Source: Pseudomonadota bacterium
GTDB lineage: Bacteria; Myxococcota; Myxococcia; Myxococcales; Myxococcaceae
Length of the DNA stretch: 10,798 bases
Assembly (NCBI GenBank): GCA_023424585.1
Contig: JAFADT010000073.1
Coordinates: forward strand, 1 to 10,798
Direction: 5' to 3'
Under the pieces are notes generated by a model that worked only from the letters and a program-made list of their open reading frames with translations, had not been told where the DNA came from and searched no databases. Shown here in pieces: positions 5,730 to 10,798 of the stretch; positions within the stretch are counted from its first letter, which is position 1; each line of letters opens with the position of its first letter. Both the position numbers and the translations under genes were made by a program.

Positions 5730-5758
5730 AGTCTAGGAACCGCTCCCAGGCGTGTCAA
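5730..5758 (-). promoter_or_regulatory. Sigma-70-type promoter of the exbB-exbD-exbD operon
   Basis: On the minus strand a perfect -35 TTGACA (5758-5753) and a -10 TAGACT (5735-5730) are separated by exactly 17 bases. An AT-rich stretch lies upstream (about 5775-5805). Transcription would start near 5723, giving a leader of about 110 bases. Confidence 0.7.
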
Positions 5759-5807
5759 GGCAGGCACCCTCAGCGTTAGTTACTGAAATCTCACAGGAAT
5801 TTTGCGT

Positions 5808-5822
5808 TGGCGCGCGGCTTGC
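5808..5822 (+). promoter_or_regulatory. Sigma-54-like -24/-12 element upstream of the MshEN gene
   Basis: TGGCGCGCGGCTTGC has the GG and GC dinucleotides 10 bases apart and TTGC at -12, one base off the TGGCACG consensus at -24. It also lies in an inverted repeat TTGGC/GCCAA (5807-5825). In GC-rich DNA such a match can arise by chance, and no activator site was identified. Confidence 0.35.
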
Positions 5823-5925
5823 CAAGTCGCTCCACAGGGCACAGGACAGGCCCTTTTTCGCGGCCTGCGCAACGGGCGTGCCAGCGATTTGGGCCCCTTG
5901 GAGTCACGTGTTAGGCGGGAAAACC

Positions 5926-6780
5926 ATGGCCAGGAAGCGAATTGGCGAGCTGCTGGTGGAGCGCGGGGCGATCACCCCCGAGCAGCTGGAGGCGGGGCTC
6001 GCGGCGCAGCGACAGACGCGGCTGCGGCTGGGGGTGACGCTCATCGGGCAGGGCGCCATCACGGAGGCCACGCTGGCCCAGGCGCTCAGCGAGGCGCTGG
6101 GGATGCCGCAGGTGGACCTGGCGGCGATCACCCCGGACTGGGCGGCGGTGCACCTGCTGCGCGCGCGCTTCTGCGAGCAGCACGACCTGTTCCCCTACGC
6201 GCTGGAGAACGTGGGCGGCAAGCGGCAGCTGGTGGTGGCCATGGCGGACCCGCTGAACATCACCGCCATCGAGGAGATCGAGTTCACCAGCGGCCTGAAG
6301 GTCAGCGGCCGGGTGACGGCGCTGTCCGCGGTGCGCGGCGCCATCCTGCGCTACTACCACAAGGTCCCCGTGGCCACGGGCCCCCGCCCCGCCCCGGCGC
6401 GGCCGCCCGCGAGAGCGGCGCCGGCGCCCGCGCGGCCGGTGGAGGAGGAGGACGACGAGGAGGTCATCGTCGGCGAGGAGCTGCCCGCGGCGGAGAAGAC
6501 CCAGCGCACCTCGCTGGCGGACCTCATCCGCGAGCGCGAGGAGCAGGCGAAGCGCAAGCGCGGCGGCGCGGGGGACAAGGGCAAGGCGCGGGCGCCCTCC
6601 GGCGGGGGCGGCGTGCTGGACGACCTGGACTACCTCTTCGGCCAGGCGCGCGAGGAGCCGGACCGGCTGGAGGAGCTGGAGCGCCGCTTCTGGGCGCTGA
6701 TGCGCATCATGGCGCGCAAGGGCCTGCTCACGAACGACGAGTTCCGGCGCGAGCTGGACGACGAGGGCGGCGAGGGCTGA
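5926..6780 (+). CDS. Stand-alone MshEN-domain protein, probable c-di-GMP receptor
   Basis: 284 residues. The first 146 form a GspE/PilB/MshE N-terminal (MshEN) domain. Two 24-residue c-di-GMP motifs (R-[LI]-G-x2-L-x10-L-x3-L-x2-Q) occur at R5-Q28 and R34-A57 with the standard 5-residue spacer. Every key position matches except that the last Gln of the second copy is Ala57. VAMADPLN (104-111) is the typical following strand and loop. Then comes a Pro/Ala-rich linker with a very acidic patch (EEEDDEEV, about 170-180), a charged helix (LIREREEQAKRKRGG) and a C-terminal helical segment (RLEELERRFWALMRIMARKG). There is no ATPase domain: Walker A and B motifs are absent. It would therefore sense c-di-GMP and act by protein contact. 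The ATG at 5926 with AGGCGGG upstream begins at the domain border; the open frame extends to 5752 without family-like sequence. It is divergent from the ExbB-like motor operon. Confidence 0.88.
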   Translation: MARKRIGELLVERGAITPEQLEAGLAAQRQTRLRLGVTLIGQGAITEATLAQALSEALGMPQVDLAAITPDWAAVHLLRARFCEQHDLFPYALENVGGKRQLVVAMADPLNITAIEEIEFTSGLKVSGRVTALSAVRGAILRYYHKVPVATGPRPAPARPPARAAPAPARPVEEEDDEEVIVGEELPAAEKTQRTSLADLIREREEQAKRKRGGAGDKGKARAPSGGGGVLDDLDYLFGQAREEPDRLEELERRFWALMRIMARKGLLTNDEFRRELDDEGGEG

Positions 6781-6804
6781 GGGCGCCGCCCCGCGCCGCG
6801 CGCG

Positions 6805-8716
<1,912 letters not shown>

Positions 8717-8727
<11 letters not shown>

Positions 8728-10675
8728 GGGAGCTGGCCTTGTCCAGGTCGAGGATCTGCTGCGCCCCCACGTACGACTTCGTCTCGTAGCGGGTGATCTT
8801 CCCGATCTTCCGGACGATCTCCGCCATGCGCTCCGCCTCGCGGTAGATGATGTCCACCGGCCTCCAGGCGAAGTCCTCCTCCTTGAGCTTGCGCTTGAGC
8901 AGCTCCGCGTAGCCCATCACGGAGGTGAGGGGCTGGTTGAGCTCGTGGGCGGCGGTGCCGGCGAGCGCGACGATGACGGCGTTCTTCTCGCTCTCCTCCA
9001 GCCGGGTCTCCACGTCGGACAGCTTGCGCTCCAGCTGCACGCGGTCGCGCAGGTCCGTGAAGATGCCCACGGTGAAGGACTCGCGGCCGCCCTCGTAGAC
9101 GATGGAGGCCGTCATGTTCACGGGCACGCGCTCGCCGGAGCGGTGCATCAGCTCCTGGCGGGTGAGCGACAGCCGGCCCTTGCCGCCCATGTCCGGCCCG
9201 CGCAGCTGGGCCATGATGCGCTGGGCGACGCCGGGCGGGTAGAGCAGGTGCGCGGTGAGCTTCTCCTGGGCCTCCTGCGCGGTGTAGCCGCACATGGCCT
9301 CCGCGCCCTTGTTGAAGAGGATGATGCGGCCCTTCAGGTCGGCGGCGATGATGGCGTCCACCGACGAGTCGATGAGCCGCTCCAGGAAGTCCTTCGTGTT
9401 GCGCAGCTCGTCCTCCAGCTTGCGCGCGTGCGTCACGTCGCGGAAGGACAGGATGGTGGCCGCGTCCTCGTCGCGCAGCGGCGCCGCGGACATGGACAGC
9501 GTGAGGCACCGCCCGGCGGGCGTGCGCACCACCACGTCCACGCCCATGCGCGCCTCCCCGCGCGACGCGGACGTCACCAGCTCCATCAGGACGCCGTCGT
9601 CCACCGGCTGGGTGATTTGGTTGAGGTGCTTGCCCCGGGCCTCGCTGGCGGTCGTGTCCAGCATCTGCGCGCCGGCGGGGTTGAGCGACAGCACGGCGGC
9701 CTCGTCGTCGAGGATGGCCACGCCCTCGCTCACGTGGGCGAAGAAGAGCTGGTAGGGCTTGAACGAGGCGGCCTTCTCCTCCGCCGCGAGCCGCGCCGTC
9801 TGCACGGACTGGAGCACCGACGCGCTCCGCAGCGCCACCGCCGTGGCGTGGGCCACCGTGGTGAGGAAGTCGATCTCCCGCGCGCTGAAGGCCCGCCTGC
9901 GCCCGGCCGCGCGCAGGAGCAGCACGCCGCGCACCTGGCCGCGGATGGGCAGGGGCAGCGCGGCGATGGCGTGGATGCCTCGCGCGGCCACGGCCCGGCG
10001 CTCCGTGTCGCCCAGCAGCGGGTGCGTGGCGGCCTCCTGCATCACCACGGGCTTGCCGGTGCGGACCACCTCGCGGATCTCAGGGTAGCGCGCCAGGTCG
10101 ATGCGCAGGTCCTTCATGCCCGGGTCATCGCTGGCGGCGACGATGACGCCCTCGTCCACGCCGCCGCCCACCATCACCAGCGTGGCGCGCGCGATGTCCA
10201 GCTGCTCCGCGAGGCGCCGCGTCACCCCGTGCAGGAGCGCCTCCACGTCGGAGCTCTCCGCGTAGTCGGCGGTGAGCTCCAGGAGCAGCGCCAGGTCCGT
10301 CTGGCTGCGGGCCTGCTCCTCGCGCTCGCGGTGGCGCTCCGCGGCGCGCTGGAGGCGCCAGGTGAGCTCGTACGGCAGCCCCTGGTGGGTGACGATGTCC
10401 GCGGGGCGCAGCGTGTCCACGGCGGCGAAGCCGCGTGGATCCGGGGACACCACGGCGATGAGCGTGAGGTGCGGCCCGTTGAGGGAGGTGAGCAGCTCCA
10501 CCACCGCGGGGCCGCAGCCAGGGGCGGTGAGGTCCACCAGCGCCAGCGCGGCGTCGTCCGGGTCCTCCACCACGCGCAGGCCCGCGCGCTCGGCGGCGGC
10601 GTTCAGGGGTTCTCTTGCGACCGACCCCGGGGGGACCAGGACGATGCCGAAGGCGGGTTCCGACGGGGCCGACAC
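8717..10675 (-). CDS. Sensor kinase-like protein lacking the ATPase domain (pseudo-receiver-GAF-PAS-PAS-HisKA)
   Basis: 652 residues, soluble. Residues 1-115 look like a receiver fold: ALALVDLTAP matches the phospho-aspartate strand, but the acidic pair of the first strand and the conserved lysine (here ADIVTHQGLP) are missing, so it is a pseudo-receiver. Then come GAF (about 126-292), PAS (about 306-425), a second PAS (about 428-550, SSVDAIIAADLKGRIILFNKG) and HisKA with H577 in GTAAHELNQPLTSVMGYAEL. The protein ends 75 residues later (ITRYETKSYVGAQQILDLDK and a short tail). There is no N, G1, F or G2 box, so it cannot bind ATP. The stop overlaps the start of a complete kinase, so no hidden remainder lies downstream. 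It probably dimerises and is phosphorylated in trans, or serves as a scaffold. Start is GTG; its GGAG ribosome binding site lies in a hairpin. Confidence 0.9.
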
Positions 10676-10684
10676 GGGGCGCAG

Positions 10685-10711
10685 GACTCCGGAGCGAGGG
10701 GGCCCGGAGTC
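10685..10711 (-). promoter_or_regulatory. Hairpin covering the ribosome binding site of the ATPase-less kinase
   Basis: GACTCCGG (10685-10692) pairs perfectly with CCGGAGTC (10704-10711) around an 11-base loop. On the minus strand the 3' arm contains the only GGAG in reach of the GTG start (about 10 bases away), so the arm could hide the ribosome binding site. A -10-like TAGACT (10713-10708) overlaps it, but no -35 was found. Confidence 0.4.
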
Positions 10712-10726
10712 TACACAACCCCGGGG

Positions 10727-10743
10727 GTCAGGGGCAGCCTGAC
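10727..10743 (-). repeat. Inverted repeat over the stop codon of the right-edge gene
   Basis: GTCAGG (10727-10732) and CCTGAC (10738-10743) form a perfect 6-bp stem with a 5-base loop at the end of the partial gene. No T-run follows on the minus strand. Confidence 0.3.
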
Positions 10744-10798
10744 TCGAAGGCGCCCTGGTCCGGCGCCGCGCCGCAGAAGGGCAGGCCCAGGGGCAGGC
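10728..10798 (-). CDS. C-terminal end of an unknown gene (cut by window edge)
   Basis: The last 22 complete codons before a TGA at 10730-10728 encode LPLGLPFCGAAPDQGAFESG and then CP. Nearly all have G or C at the third position, which fits coding sequence on this strand. The two cysteines hint at an exported or disulfide-bearing protein, but too little is visible to say. It would end about 52 bases before the GTG of the ATPase-less kinase on the same strand, so it could share a transcript with the kinases. Confidence 0.45.
   Translation of the reverse strand, partial: LPLGLPFCGAAPDQGAFESGCP

Larger units (their letters stand above)
5612..5925. other. Divergent intergenic region between the ExbB-like gene and the MshEN gene
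   Basis: About 310 bases. It holds the minus-strand sigma-70-type promoter (5730-5758), an AT-rich segment (5775-5805) and a plus-strand sigma-54-like element (5808-5822). The rest shows no gene or repeat that I can support. Confidence 0.6.

Noticed and set aside
6781..6804. A terminator between the convergent MshEN and kinase genes
   Set aside because: Only 24 bases, with a 4-bp stem at most and no T-run on either strand.

Overview
The window has very high GC content and strong G/C preference at third codon positions. It carries a TolQ/TolR-type motor cluster, an orphan MshEN protein, and long PAS/GAF histidine kinases with no response regulator beside them. This combination fits a myxobacterium of the Myxococcus/Corallococcus type. 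That assignment rests on gene style and content and has not been checked by database search.

Left part (1-1300): the N-terminus of a MASE1-type membrane sensor runs off the left edge on the minus strand. Next come a small two-helix membrane protein (+), a 63-residue charged protein (-) and a cold-shock protein (-), with rho-independent terminators behind the last two.

Middle left (1300-3530): a membrane fatty acid desaturase (+) is divergent from the cold-shock gene, so two cold-adaptation functions share one intergenic region. The desaturase is convergent with a HAD phosphatase of the phosphoglycolate phosphatase type (-).

Middle (3530-5930): a minus-strand operon encodes one ExbB/TolQ-like and two ExbD/TolR-like proteins. 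A good -35/-10 promoter precedes it and a double hairpin terminator follows it. There is no TonB, TolA, TolB or Pal gene nearby. The 1+2 layout is that of the myxobacterial gliding motor AglR-AglQ-AglS, which is a candidate identity. Divergent from it is a protein with an MshEN domain that carries the c-di-GMP motif pair but no secretion ATPase domain.

Right part (6780-10798): two cytoplasmic sensor kinases overlap by 11 bases on the minus strand. The first translated (pseudo-receiver, GAF, PAS, PAS, HisKA) ends just after the phosphoacceptor helices and has no ATPase domain. The second (PAS, GAF, PAS, HisKA, HATPase) is complete. They look like a co-translated pair in which one kinase may phosphorylate the other. 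The C-terminus of another minus-strand gene lies at the right edge.

No rRNA, tRNA, CRISPR array, insertion sequence or phage gene was seen.
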